Shown here: positions 17,822 through 27,272 of the stretch, piece after piece
How the letters are laid out: each line of letters opens with the position of its first letter
Numbering within the stretch: the first letter of the stretch is position 1
Assembly (NCBI GenBank): GCA_051008895.1
Contig: JBPCXI010000273.1
Span: 1 to 64,000, forward strand
Direction: 5' to 3'
Length of the DNA stretch: 64,000 nt
DNA from: SMWD01 sp051008895
Lineage (GTDB): Bacteria > Pseudomonadota > Gammaproteobacteria > Steroidobacterales > GCA-2729495
Notes under the pieces: model-generated
What the model was told of the DNA's origin: nothing
What the model saw: only the letters and a program-made list of their open reading frames with translations
The model's database searches: none
Program-made: the position numbers and the translations under genes

Positions 17822-18856
17822 CTATGCGGTTTTGAATTGCGGGATGACGCGCTCGCCAATGAGTCGAATCGCGTCGGCCGGATCGTCGTGCAAGCCGAGT
17901 GTGATGTGCGTTAGTCCCGCCTTGGCGAAGTCGCGGAGCGTCTCGAGATGTTCGTCCAATTCTTCAGTCGAGGCGGTTATTGTCAAACTCCGCACCAGCT
18001 TGTCGACGATCGGCTCAGGCACATCCTTGAACGTGCCGCCGCGATCGTAGAATGCTTCGCGCTGGTAGAACGGCTCGTAGAAGCTCGGCATGTGCTCACG
18101 GACGTGATCGACTTCTGCGGGGCTCAGGAACGGATCGATGTAGTTGCGCTTCAGCATGCCGCGCAATACCAGCCGGGTGCGCGCCTCGAGTTCCGCGTCG
18201 CGCCGGTCACGTTTCACATGAAACGCCCAGAAATTGTTAAATTCGAATTCATCGTTCGCTCGTCCGTGCGTCGCCAGTGCACGCTCGACCGTCTGCACTG
18301 CGTTCGGCACCAGCGGCAGCGGCATATCGCTCATGTGGATGCCGTCCGCCGCCCTGGCCGACATCTTCAACATCTGTGCCTGGTTCGCACCCGCGAGCAC
18401 GCACGGCGGCGTGGCGTCCGCCCACGCCAACCGGTAATTCCAGACCGGGTAAATTTCGCCGTCGTAAGCCAGCGGTTCGTCCCCGCCGGCGCGCTTTACT
18501 ATATCGATGCACTCGCGCACCGCGCGCACCCGGCGTGACATGTCGAGGCGCGTATTCGCGGTGATGGCGCCGCCCGCGCCGACGACGAGCGCTGCGCGGC
18601 CGTTCGATATCTCGTTCAGCGTGTGCAGCGACGCGGCGAGTTTGATCGGGTGAATCTCCATCGGGCTGACCGCCATCACACCCAGACGGATCCGGCTTGT
18701 TGCTTCGGCAAGCTTCGTATACAGCATGAACAGATCGCGCGCCTGCGGATCGTTCGTGACCCAGAACGTCGTGATGCCGTTCCGCTCGGCCAGCGCGCCG
18801 AGTTCCGCGATCTCAGCGGCGGTGTACTCCGGCTCGAGCGCGATATCGACGCGCAT
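17822..18856 (-). CDS. LLM-class (luciferase-like) flavin-dependent oxidoreductase
   Basis: A 344-residue protein of the bacterial luciferase-like TIM-barrel superfamily, which uses FMNH2 or F420. Visible features are the N-terminal strand MRVDIALEP, the TSRIRLGVMAVSPMEIHPIKLA region typical of LLM enzymes, GRAALVVGAGG and the LAGANQAQMLKMSARAADGIHMSDMP segment. Cofactor and substrate cannot be told, and F420 use is not assumed. The ATG at 18856 lies four bases after the purL stop, so it is probably co-transcribed at the end of the purL unit. A longer in-frame extension overlaps purL and lacks family similarity. Confidence 0.87.
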   Translation of the reverse strand: MRVDIALEPEYTAAEIAELGALAERNGITTFWVTNDPQARDLFMLYTKLAEATSRIRLGVMAVSPMEIHPIKLAASLHTLNEISNGRAALVVGAGGAITANTRLDMSRRVRAVRECIDIVKRAGGDEPLAYDGEIYPVWNYRLAWADATPPCVLAGANQAQMLKMSARAADGIHMSDMPLPLVPNAVQTVERALATHGRANDEFEFNNFWAFHVKRDRRDAELEARTRLVLRGMLKRNYIDPFLSPAEVDHVREHMPSFYEPFYQREAFYDRGGTFKDVPEPIVDKLVRSLTITASTEELDEHLETLRDFAKAGLTHITLGLHDDPADAIRLIGERVIPQFKTA

Positions 18857-18860
18857 CAGG

Positions 18861-21800
18861 CTAGCCGACCCAGGCGCGCGCGTTATAGAACATGCGCATC
18901 CATGGACCGTCCTCGCCCCAGTCTTCGGGACGCCACGAGTGCTGCACTGCACGGAATACGCGCTCCGGGTGCGGCATCATGATCGTCACGCGGCCGTCCG
19001 CCGAGCAGAAACCGGCGACGCCGTCTGCCGAGCCGTTCGGGTTGGCCGGATACATCGACGCGGGGCGTCCGTGGTTGTCGACGTAACGTATCGCTACCTG
19101 TCGCCGCTCATTGAGGCTCGAAAGGCCGGCATCACTGTCGAACTCGGCGCGGCCTTCGCCGTGCGATGTCGCGATCAGCAACCGCGAACCGACCATGTCG
19201 CTTAGAAATATCGACGGCGTGTCGAGTACCTCGACCAGGCTGAGGCGCGCCTCGAACTGCTCCGACAGGTTCTGCACGAAACGCGGCCAGTGTTCGGTGC
19301 CAGGCACGATCTCCTGCAATGATGCGAACATCTGGCAACCGTTGCAGACGCCGAGCGCGAAGCTGTCGGGCCGCTCAAAAAAAGCCTGAAACTGCTCACG
19401 CGCGCGCGGATTGAAGAGGATCGATTTCGCCCAGCCGCCGCCGGCGCCGAGCACGTCGCCGAACGAGAAGCCGCCGCATGCAACGACGCCTGAAAAATCC
19501 GCAAGCTCGCGACGCCCGTCGAGAATGTCCGTCATGTGTACGTCGACGGGCTGGAAGCCGGCGCGATTGAACGCGGCCGCCATCTCGACATGACTGTTAA
19601 CGCCCTGCTCCCGCAGGATCGCAACGCGGGGTCGAGCGCCGCTGCCGATATAGGGCGCGGCCGCACTGTTGTCGTCTGGCGCGAACGTCACGACCGGCCT
19701 GAGGCCCGGGTCGTCCGTATCGAGCGTCGATTGCAGCGCCTCTTTCGCCGTGACCGGGTTGTCACGTAGCGCCTGCATGCGATAGCTCACCGTCGACCAG
19801 ATCTCGTGCAGTTCGGTGCGCGAGAATTCAACCAGCGTCGCATCGCGCTGCGCAATCCGGACCCGGTCACGGTCGGTCACGCGTCCGAGTTCGATCAATG
19901 CGTCACTCAGACCCGCAGCTTCGAAGCGCGCCGTAACGTCAGCGACGTCGGCCGCGCGCACTTGCACGACCGCGCCCAGCTCCTCGGCGAACAACGCACC
20001 GACCGGATCGCGTCCGGCGTCGATATGGAGCTCGAGTCCGCGCCGACCTGCGAACGCCATTTCGCACACCTTCGCCAACAGGCCGCCGTCCGAGCGATCG
20101 GGATACGCGAGCAACGCTCCGTCGCGCGCGAGCTCGCGTATCAACGTGAAAAACACGGCGAGCCGCTCTACGTTGTCGACGTCGGGCGTCTCCCCGCCCG
20201 GGATGCCGAAACACTGCGCGAGTGACGATGCGCCGAGGCGATCGCGGCCATCGCCGAGGTCGATCAAACAGAGCACGGTATCCGGCTCGTCGGCCAACTG
20301 TGGTGTCAACGTCCGGCGCACGTCGTCGACCGGCGCGAATGCACTGACGATCAGCGATACCGGCGCGACGACCTCGCGGTCCTGGCCGTCCTGTTGCCAG
20401 CGCGTGCGCATGGACAGGGAATCCTTGCCGACCGGAATCGCGATGCGCAGCACGCGGCACATGTCCGCGACCGCGCTGACCGTGTCGAACAACGCCTCGT
20501 TCTCGCCGGGTGCGCCGCTCGCCGCCATCCAGTTCGCCGACAATCTGACCTGATCCAGCGCCGCCACGTCGGCCGCCGCGATGTTCGTGATCGCCTCGCC
20601 GACCGCGAGTCGACCGGACGCCGCAGGCGTCGTAACCGCGACGGGCGTCCTCTCGCCCATGGCCATCGCCTCGCCGCGATAGCCTTCGAAATCGAGTGAC
20701 GTCACGGCGACATCGCTGACGGGCACCTGCCACGGCCCGACATTCTGATCGCGCGCCACGAGGCCGCCGACGGTTCGATCGCCGATGTGAATCAGGAACG
20801 ACTTGTCCGCGACGGTCGGGAAGCGCAGTACCCGGCGACAGGCTTCGGCCATGTCGATGTCGCCGAAATCCGTGGCGGTCGCGTCCGCGCGGACACGTTC
20901 GACGCGCATCACGGTCTTGGGCGGCTTGCCCAGCAAGATCTCCAGCGGCATATCGACCGGGTCGTCGTCGAGCAGCGAGTCGACGACCCGCAGGTCACCG
21001 CTGTCGTCGAGTTCGCCGAGCACCGCGTACGGGCATCGTTCGCGCCGGCACACGTCGTCAAACCAGTCGAGCGCGTCGGGCATGATCGCGAGCACGTAGC
21101 GCTCCTGGGCCTCGTTGCACCAGATCTCGAGCGGCGACATGCCTGGCTCCGCGTTGGGAATCGCACGCAAGTCGACCTCGGCGCCGCGACGACTGTGATC
21201 GATCAGTTCGGGCAATGCGTTCGACAAGCCGCCGGCGCCGACGTCATGGATGATCTGCAGCGGATTCTCGCCGCCAACGGCACCCGCGGACCAGCACGCG
21301 TCGATCACCTGCTGCGCGCGTCGCTGGATCTCCGGGTTGCCGCGCTGGACCGACGCGAAATCCAGGTCTTCCGTGCTCGTGCCACTGCCCATCGACGACG
21401 CCGCGCCGCCGCCGAGTCCGATCAGCATCGCCGGACCACCGAGCACGATGAGCCTGGCGCCCACCGGCACCTCGCCTTTCAACACGTCTTCGGTACGCAC
21501 CGCGCCGAGTCCACCCGCGATCATGATCGGCTTGTGATAGCCCCAGCCGCCGGATTCGAAGGTTCGAAAATACCCGAGAATGTTCGGGCGACCGAACTCA
21601 TTGTTGAACGATGCGCCGCCGATCGGGCCCTCCGTCATGATTTGCAGCGCCGACGCGATGCGCCGCGGTCGACCGATCGTGTCTTCCCACGGCTGGCGGT
21701 CCCCGGGCAGATCGAGGTGCGATACCGAGAACCCGCTCAGACCCGCCTTCGGCCGCGCGCCCAGCCCCGTCGCACCCTCGTCGCGAATCTCGCCGCCGCT

Positions 21801-22745
21801 GCCGGTTGCGGCGCCGGGAAACGGCGCGATCGCGGTCGGATGATTGTGCGTCTCGACCTTCATCAGCGTGTGCACAGGCTCCGGGTACAGCGCGTACTCC
21901 CCGTTGTCCGGATTCGCGACGAGCCGGACCGCCTCGCCGCCCTCCATCACCGCCGCGTTGTCCGAGTAAGCGCTGAGGACGCCGTGCGGGTTGACCGCAT
22001 GCGTAGACCGGATCATGCCGAACAACGTTTCCTCCCGTTCGGCGCCGTCGATAATCCACTGCGCGTTGAAAATCTTGTGCCGGCAGTGTTCCGAGTTGGC
22101 CTGCGCGAACATCATCAATTCAGCGTCGGTCGGGTCGCGCTGCAGTTCGCCGAATTTGTCGACGAGGTAGTCAATCTCGTCCGCCGACAGCGCCAGGCCG
22201 AGCTCGCGGTTGGCGCGCTCCAGTGCGGCACGACCGTCGCTCAGCAGCGGCACATGCGCGAGGCTGCGCGGCGCGTGGTCCGCGAACAGTGCGGCGGCGT
22301 CCACGCGCCCGACGACGACCGCCTCGACCATCCGGTCATGCAGGCAGCGCGCGACGGCCGCGACCTCGGCATCGCGGAGCGGACGCGGGCCGGACACGCG
22401 ATACTCGACGCCACGTTCGATACGCGCGACGGCCTCCAGCCCGCAAGTGTGAGCGATGTCGGTCGCCTTGCTCGACCACGGCGAGATCGTACCAACGCGC
22501 GGGATGACGACCAGCGTCACGACCTCTGCTGCCGGCGCATCCGCCGACGAGGGTTCATGGCTGCCATAGCTGAGCACGTCGAGCAGAACGCGCTCCTCGT
22601 GCTCGGTCAGATCGGCGTTCGTGTGCACGAAATGCAGGAAGGTCGCCGACAACGCGGTGACGTCGGCGACCGCGGCACGTACGTCGGCCAAAAGCTGCGC
22701 ACTGCGAAAAACGGACAACGCGTTCGAACCACGAATCTCGCGCAT
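18861..22745 (-). CDS. purL: Phosphoribosylformylglycinamidine synthase (large, single-chain form)
   Basis: This enzyme converts FGAR to FGAM with glutamine and ATP in purine synthesis. The 1,294-residue single chain is the form found in gammaproteobacteria, with an N-terminal PurS-like domain, a linker, two FGAM synthetase halves, and a C-terminal glutaminase. Visible motifs are DEIDYLVDKF, QANSEHCRHKIFNA, METHNHPTAIAPFPGAATGSGGEIRDE, IGGASFNNEFGRP, GGGWAKSIL and the glutaminase nucleophile Cys in ALGVCNGCQMFA. Catalytic His/Glu sit in MMPHPERV. It is monocistronic apart from the downstream oxidoreductase. Confidence 0.98.
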   Translation of the reverse strand: MREIRGSNALSVFRSAQLLADVRAAVADVTALSATFLHFVHTNADLTEHEERVLLDVLSYGSHEPSSADAPAAEVVTLVVIPRVGTISPWSSKATDIAHTCGLEAVARIERGVEYRVSGPRPLRDAEVAAVARCLHDRMVEAVVVGRVDAAALFADHAPRSLAHVPLLSDGRAALERANRELGLALSADEIDYLVDKFGELQRDPTDAELMMFAQANSEHCRHKIFNAQWIIDGAEREETLFGMIRSTHAVNPHGVLSAYSDNAAVMEGGEAVRLVANPDNGEYALYPEPVHTLMKVETHNHPTAIAPFPGAATGSGGEIRDEGATGLGARPKAGLSGFSVSHLDLPGDRQPWEDTIGRPRRIASALQIMTEGPIGGASFNNEFGRPNILGYFRTFESGGWGYHKPIMIAGGLGAVRTEDVLKGEVPVGARLIVLGGPAMLIGLGGGAASSMGSGTSTEDLDFASVQRGNPEIQRRAQQVIDACWSAGAVGGENPLQIIHDVGAGGLSNALPELIDHSRRGAEVDLRAIPNAEPGMSPLEIWCNEAQERYVLAIMPDALDWFDDVCRRERCPYAVLGELDDSGDLRVVDSLLDDDPVDMPLEILLGKPPKTVMRVERVRADATATDFGDIDMAEACRRVLRFPTVADKSFLIHIGDRTVGGLVARDQNVGPWQVPVSDVAVTSLDFEGYRGEAMAMGERTPVAVTTPAASGRLAVGEAITNIAAADVAALDQVRLSANWMAASGAPGENEALFDTVSAVADMCRVLRIAIPVGKDSLSMRTRWQQDGQDREVVAPVSLIVSAFAPVDDVRRTLTPQLADEPDTVLCLIDLGDGRDRLGASSLAQCFGIPGGETPDVDNVERLAVFFTLIRELARDGALLAYPDRSDGGLLAKVCEMAFAGRRGLELHIDAGRDPVGALFAEELGAVVQVRAADVADVTARFEAAGLSDALIELGRVTDRDRVRIAQRDATLVEFSRTELHEIWSTVSYRMQALRDNPVTAKEALQSTLDTDDPGLRPVVTFAPDDNSAAAPYIGSGARPRVAILREQGVNSHVEMAAAFNRAGFQPVDVHMTDILDGRRELADFSGVVACGGFSFGDVLGAGGGWAKSILFNPRAREQFQAFFERPDSFALGVCNGCQMFASLQEIVPGTEHWPRFVQNLSEQFEARLSLVEVLDTPSIFLSDMVGSRLLIATSHGEGRAEFDSDAGLSSLNERRQVAIRYVDNHGRPASMYPANPNGSADGVAGFCSADGRVTIMMPHPERVFRAVQHSWRPEDWGEDGPWMRMFYNARAWVG

Positions 22746-22825
22746 CGTTGGCGTTCTATTCCCTGTTTATTGATTCTCGGTTTATGGAATCTGGCGGCGC
22801 GGGCATCGCGGGCCCGTTCCGGGGA

Positions 22826-23170
22826 TCAGTCACTGCGATCGCCACCCGTGTTGCCCGGCGTATACATTGGCATCGGAAACTGCGAAACGTTGTCGCCGTC
22901 GACGTTGCTGATCTTGCTGACGCCTTGCTTTTCGACCTGGTCGATCCGCATGACCGTATGCATCGGAATGTAGGTACGCTGCACGCCCGCGAATTCGGAC
23001 TTGATCTTTTCCTCGGCGGGATCGACAACGACCGAGCTGCGCTCACCGAAGACCAGGTCTTCTACCTCGATGAACCCAAACAGGTCGCCATGGGAGATGC
23101 TGCGGGCGTAGATCTCATAGATCTTGCCCTGGTTCATGAAAACGATTCGATACAGCAGACGCTGGGACAT
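22826..23170 (-). CDS. DUF1820 family protein
   Basis: A 114-residue protein with no signal peptide or membrane segment that matches my memory of the small conserved gammaproteobacterial DUF1820 family, with YRIVFMNQGKIYEIYAR and HGDLFGFIEVEDLVFGE near the N terminus and YIPMHTVMRIDQV further on. Function is unknown. It lies upstream of purL in the same direction with an 80-base gap and is divergent from the FHA-protein gene. The first half looks beta-rich, and the tail is Pro/Gly-rich and likely flexible. Confidence 0.8.
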   Translation of the reverse strand: MSQRLLYRIVFMNQGKIYEIYARSISHGDLFGFIEVEDLVFGERSSVVVDPAEEKIKSEFAGVQRTYIPMHTVMRIDQVEKQGVSKISNVDGDNVSQFPMPMYTPGNTGGDRSD

Positions 23171-23391
23171 CGGGTCGGATTAAGTCAAATCTTCAATGGG
23201 TACGCCACGCGCGCGGATTATAGCCTAACTACCGACGCGCGAAACCGCCCCTATTGGGAGCGCGCAGCGGGAAATGTGACCTATCGCCCGGTATCCCGGC
23301 GCCACATAAGCGATGATTTTCGCCGGGAGAACCACGCCCGCGGCACGCTGCGGTCGGGCGCGGTCGATGTGTTGTCAATTGGATTGCTGCG

Positions 23392-24549
23392 ATGCCTTTG
23401 CGTCTCACCGTCATAAGCGCGAACAAGAAGCTGCTCGGCAAGAACTCGAAGATCGAGTTCGCCGCCTGTGGCGGTACGATCGGACGCAATCCCGACAACG
23501 ACTGGCAGCTGCCGGATCCGAACCGCTACATCTCGGGCCGACACGCACTGATCGATTTCCAGGGCGGCGCGTACTACATCGTCGACACGAGCCGCAACGG
23601 CGTTTACATCAACAGCGCCGATACGCCGGTTGGCCGCGGCCACCCGCAGCGGCTGTTCGACGGCGATTGCGTCCGGCTCGGCGACTACGACTGCGCGTGC
23701 CAGATCATCGAGGACGTGAACGATGCGAAAGACGACGGCATGCGCGACTCAGTCGTCAGGGCGCAGCTCGTCGACGAAGACGAGTCGATGGAGCTGCAAC
23801 TCGTCGACGCGAACCGCATCACCGAAGACTCGGCACTTGCCAAGCACCTGACCACGCCAGACAGCCAGCTCAGCGAGCGACTGCCCGCGCAGGGCATACT
23901 CGACGCCGTCGGCCCGGGCGAAAACGGCCAGGACGAGGCCGTCACGATCTTGCTCGGCGCGGCCGGGCTGCGGTCTCAAGACATCGCCGGCGGCACATCC
24001 AGCGAAGTGCTGCAGAACGCCGGATTCCTGATGCGCGCGATGGTCGCCGGCTTAATGGGTTTGCTGGCCCAGCGCTCCCAGCTGAAAGATTCTTTCCGCC
24101 TGTCGCAAACCGTCATCCAGGGCGCGGGCAACAACCCGTTGAAGTTCTCGCCGACCGTGGCTGACGCCTTGCAATACCTGCTCGGCGACAAAAGTGAATC
24201 GTACCTGTCGGCCGGCGATGCGATCTCGTCCGCGTTCCGGGAGATCGGCGATCACGAGCGCGCCGTGCCGCGCGCGATGCTGCAGGCGCTGACCGATTTC
24301 ATGGAGCGCTTCGACCCGGACGAATTGCGCGTGCAGTTCGACCAGGGCCTGAAGCGCAACCCGCTCCTCGCCGGCACGAATCGCCTCAAGTACTGGGAGC
24401 TCTATGAAGAGACCTACCATACGCTGGCGCACGGGGACGACGGCCGGCTGCCGGATGCTTTCAGCGAGGAGTTCGCCCGCGCCTATGAGCACGAGGTCGA
24501 GATGCTGAAGTCGCGCGCGAAAAAGAAGCCGGGCCCCGCCGCGGCCTGA
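23392..24549 (+). CDS. tagH: FHA-domain protein of the type VI secretion TagH family (orphan)
   Basis: A 385-residue protein. The N-terminal forkhead-associated domain (about residues 1-108) has the phosphothreonine-binding signature: GGTIGRNPDNDW, SGRHALI and SRNGVYINS. The C-terminal half (about 200-375) has the helical segment characteristic of T6SS-associated FHA proteins, with MRAMVAGLMGLLAQRSQLKD, NPLKFSPTVADALQYLLG and FDQGLKRN. In T6SS clusters TagH acts with a Thr kinase (PpkA) to control assembly. No tss/tag genes or kinase/phosphatase are visible nearby; neighbours are DUF1820 and feoA. Either it serves a T6SS encoded elsewhere or it has another role. The ATG at 23392 places the FHA fold at the N terminus. 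Confidence 0.85.
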   Translation: MPLRLTVISANKKLLGKNSKIEFAACGGTIGRNPDNDWQLPDPNRYISGRHALIDFQGGAYYIVDTSRNGVYINSADTPVGRGHPQRLFDGDCVRLGDYDCACQIIEDVNDAKDDGMRDSVVRAQLVDEDESMELQLVDANRITEDSALAKHLTTPDSQLSERLPAQGILDAVGPGENGQDEAVTILLGAAGLRSQDIAGGTSSEVLQNAGFLMRAMVAGLMGLLAQRSQLKDSFRLSQTVIQGAGNNPLKFSPTVADALQYLLGDKSESYLSAGDAISSAFREIGDHERAVPRAMLQALTDFMERFDPDELRVQFDQGLKRNPLLAGTNRLKYWELYEETYHTLAHGDDGRLPDAFSEEFARAYEHEVEMLKSRAKKKPGPAAA

Positions 24550-24612
24550 GCCCCAAGACCCCCGCCGACAACCCGCTGCCCGTCTACATGAGCCCGGCAC
24601 GCGGTTCCAATT

Positions 24613-24631
24613 GACAATGATTCTCATTTAC
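24613..24631 (+). promoter_or_regulatory. Fur box upstream of feoA
   Basis: The 19-base sequence GACAATGATTCTCATTTAC matches the classical Fur consensus GATAATGATAATCATTATC at 14 positions and is a near-palindrome. It lies about 33 bases before the feoA start and overlaps a possible TTGACA -35. This placement implies iron-dependent repression of feoAB by Fur (established for feo operons generally; inferred here). Confidence 0.8.
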
Positions 24632-24663
24632 AATGACCGCCCCATGATGCAGGACGGCACCCA

Positions 24664-24894
24664 GTGACTCTCGATCAACTCGACATCGGCGTAACCGCAA
24701 GGATTACGGGGATCGACGGCGACGGGCCGCTGATCCAGCGCCTGATGGCGCTGGGACTCCTGGAGGGCTCTGACGTGGCGGTGAAGCGCCGTGCGATCGG
24801 CGGCGATCCCATCGAAATCGAGGTCATGGGCTACGCGCTGTCGCTGCGCCGGGCAGAAGCCGGACACGTTGCAGTCGAGGTCGTCGATGGCTGA
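24664..24894 (+). CDS. feoA: Ferrous iron transport protein A
   Basis: A 76-residue SH3-like protein of the FeoA family, thought to modulate the FeoB GTPase. Visible features are LDQLDIGVTARITGI, a QRLMALGLLEGSDVAVKRRA stretch and the C-terminal GYALSLRRAEAGHVAVEV, which match the family. The start is a GTG at 24664 with AGGACGG about 10 bases upstream. The stop overlaps the feoB start by eight bases, so the two are translationally coupled. A Fur box lies upstream. Confidence 0.94.
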   Translation: MTLDQLDIGVTARITGIDGDGPLIQRLMALGLLEGSDVAVKRRAIGGDPIEIEVMGYALSLRRAEAGHVAVEVVDG

Positions 24895-27070
24895 TGCGCC
24901 ACCGCTGAACGCGCCGGGCGAACACCGAGGCCCGGTCATTGCGTTGATCGGCAATCCGAATACCGGCAAGAGCACGTTGTTCAACGCGCTGACCGGCCTG
25001 CGCCAGAAGACGGCCAACTACCCTGGCGTCACCGTCGAACGACATACCGGCGTCTTGCGCGTCGGCGACGACGACGTCGTGCTCGTCGATCTGCCTGGCT
25101 CGTACTCGCTCGCCGCACAATCGCCGGACGAAATGGTCACGATCGACGTTCTGCTCGGTCATGTGGAATCCCTGGACAAGCCGCAGGCCGTCCTGGTCGT
25201 CGCGGACGCGACGAACCTGCGGCGCAACCTGTTTCTCGTATCGCAGCTGACCGAATTGCACGTACCGGTCGTGCTGGCCGTGAACATGATCGACCTCGCC
25301 GACAAGAAAGGCATCCGCATCGATTTCGATCGGCTCGCGGCCGATCTCGGCATCGCGGTCGTCCCGGTCGTGGCGACGACGGGCGAAGGCCTCGACGGGG
25401 TGCGCGCCAAGCTGCGGAGCGTGTTGGCGGCAAAGCCGCCGGCGGCACCGATATTGCTGCCGGCCGTGCACACGGCAGCCACGGAACTTCACGGCAAACT
25501 CAGCGCGGCCGGGCTGCACCTGTCGCACTACGAAGTCGAACGCGCATTGATCGACGCTCACGGCGCTGCCGAGCGCCGCTTTGAGTTTGCGGCGGGACCC
25601 GAGCTTTACGAAGAGTTGCAGCGGGTCCGCAGTCACTTGAGCTCCGGCGCGTCACTGGCAGCGCTCGAGGCCAAGGCGCGCTACGATCGTATTGGCGAGA
25701 TTCTGCACAACGTCGAGTCGCGGGCCGAGCCGAAGGTGACGTTCGCGGACCGGCTGGACCGCATCACGAACCAGCCGGTCATCGGGCTGATTTTATTCGT
25801 GCTGGTCATGGCGACCGTGTTCCAGGCCGTGTTTTCGTGGGCGACCCCGATGATGGACCTGATCGACGTGGCGTCGGGCGCGCTCGGCGGAGCCGTGCGC
25901 AGCGCGCTGCCGCCCGGCGCGATCGCCAGCCTGCTCGTTGACGGTGTTATCGCCGGCGTCGGCAGCGTCGTGATTTTCCTGCCGCAGATCCTGATCCTGT
26001 TCGCATTCATCATTTTTCTCGAAGACTCGGGCTACATGCCGCGCGTCGCGTTCATGTCCGATCGATTGATGCATAGCGTCGGCCTGTCCGGACAGTCGTT
26101 CATCCCGATGTTGTCCGCTTTCGCATGCGCAGTTCCGGCCGTGATGGCAACGCGCGTGATCCCGGACCGACGCGACCGCCTCGCAACCATTCTCGCGGCG
26201 CCGCTGATGACATGCTCCGCGCGCCTGCCGGTATATGCGCTGCTCATCGCCGCGTTCGTGCCGGAACGGTATTTCCTCGGTGGCTTCGTGAATCTCCAGG
26301 GCCTCGTGCTGCTGGGCCTGTACATGCTCGGCATCGTCGGCGGCGTGCTGACGGCGTTTCTGATGAAGCGGACGGCACTGCGCGGGCCGACGCCGACATT
26401 CCTGATCGAGCTGCCGCCTTATCGCCTGCCCGGACTGAAGTCGTTGCTGATAAAACTCTGGGCACGCGCGAAAATATTCCTGACCCGCGCGGGTACGGTT
26501 ATCTTTACCGTCGCGGTCGTCATCTGGGCCCTCGCCTACTTCCCGCGTCCTGAAGCAGTCACCGACGATTTCGATGCCCAGCGCATCGCGGCCGCGGAAC
26601 GACTCGCGGGCGCGCCACTCGAAGCGCGTATCGCTGAACTCGATCAACTCGAGGCATCTCGTTTACTCGAAGCGAGCGCGCTCGGCCACGTCGGCAAGTT
26701 CATTGCGCCCGCGTTCGCGCCGCTCGGCTGGGACTGGAAGGTATCCGCCGCGTTCATCGCGGGCTTCCCGGCACGAGAAGTCGTCATTGCGGTCCTCGGT
26801 ACAATTTACGCGGTCGGCGATGCGGAAGCCGACGACAGCGCACTCGTCGATCGCCTCAAGAGCGCGACGAGGCGGGACGGTTCGCGGGTATTCACGCTGC
26901 CGATGGTGGCCGGCCTGCTGTTCTTCTACGCTTTCTGCCTGCAGTGCGGAGCGACGATCGCGGTCATGTACCGGGAGACCGGCGGCTGGCGCTGGCCGTT
27001 ATTCGCCTGGCTGTACATGACGGGCATCGGCTATGTCGGCGCGCTGCTGATCTACCAGACTTTCGGCTGA
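24887..27070 (+). CDS. feoB: Ferrous iron transporter FeoB
   Basis: FeoB is the inner-membrane ferrous iron permease with a cytosolic N-terminal G domain. Of 727 residues, the G domain shows G1 GNPNTGKST from residue 22, G2 YPGVTVE, G3 DLPGSYSL and G4 NMIDLAD. A helical GDI-like spacer follows. From about residue 300 the membrane part has two gate domains, including ILFAFIIFLEDSGYMPR, SFIPMLSAFACAVPAVM, PLMTCSARLPVYALL and ending with a cysteine-containing FCLQCGATIAVM. The ATG at 24887 overlaps feoA. The frame is open upstream but similarity begins here. Expected to be induced by iron limitation under anoxic or microoxic conditions. Confidence 0.97.
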   Translation: MADAPPLNAPGEHRGPVIALIGNPNTGKSTLFNALTGLRQKTANYPGVTVERHTGVLRVGDDDVVLVDLPGSYSLAAQSPDEMVTIDVLLGHVESLDKPQAVLVVADATNLRRNLFLVSQLTELHVPVVLAVNMIDLADKKGIRIDFDRLAADLGIAVVPVVATTGEGLDGVRAKLRSVLAAKPPAAPILLPAVHTAATELHGKLSAAGLHLSHYEVERALIDAHGAAERRFEFAAGPELYEELQRVRSHLSSGASLAALEAKARYDRIGEILHNVESRAEPKVTFADRLDRITNQPVIGLILFVLVMATVFQAVFSWATPMMDLIDVASGALGGAVRSALPPGAIASLLVDGVIAGVGSVVIFLPQILILFAFIIFLEDSGYMPRVAFMSDRLMHSVGLSGQSFIPMLSAFACAVPAVMATRVIPDRRDRLATILAAPLMTCSARLPVYALLIAAFVPERYFLGGFVNLQGLVLLGLYMLGIVGGVLTAFLMKRTALRGPTPTFLIELPPYRLPGLKSLLIKLWARAKIFLTRAGTVIFTVAVVIWALAYFPRPEAVTDDFDAQRIAAAERLAGAPLEARIAELDQLEASRLLEASALGHVGKFIAPAFAPLGWDWKVSAAFIAGFPAREVVIAVLGTIYAVGDAEADDSALVDRLKSATRRDGSRVFTLPMVAGLLFFYAFCLQCGATIAVMYRETGGWRWPLFAWLYMTGIGYVGALLIYQTFG

Positions 27071-27092
27071 CGGCAACAGAGACGGGAACGAC

Positions 27093-27272
27093 ATGCGCAT
27101 AGGCTGGCAGGAAATCATCGCGCTGGGGATCGTCCTGGTCGTCGTCGCGTTCGCGCTGTGGCGCCGCTGGCGACGCGGCCGCGATGCCGGCGCCGCCTGC
27201 TCGGGTTGCGACGCCGCTGACGGCGCCAAAGACGCCGAGAAAGTCGTCCGAATCTATCGCCGCGAGCCCTGA
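27093..27272 (+). CDS. FeoB-associated Cys-rich membrane protein (FeoC position)
   Basis: A 59-residue protein that I translated directly from the sequence. One N-terminal membrane helix (EIIALGIVLVVVAFALW, about residues 7-23) is followed by an Arg-rich stop-transfer stretch (RRWRRGRD) and a cytosolic tail with the pair CSGC. This matches the small FeoB-associated Cys-rich membrane proteins found after feoB in many proteobacteria. The ATG at 27093 lies 22 bases after the feoB stop, with GAGACGGGAACG before it. The CxxC could bind iron or sense redox state (inference). The stop is TGA at 27270-27272. Confidence 0.8.
   Translation: MRIGWQEIIALGIVLVVVAFALWRRWRRGRDAGAACSGCDAADGAKDAEKVVRIYRREP

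Noticed and set aside
20787..22973. 728-codon open frame antisense to purL
   Set aside because: It lies entirely opposite the clearly real purL, has Arg/Ala/Val-rich shadow composition and no domain. It is a GC-rich antisense artefact.
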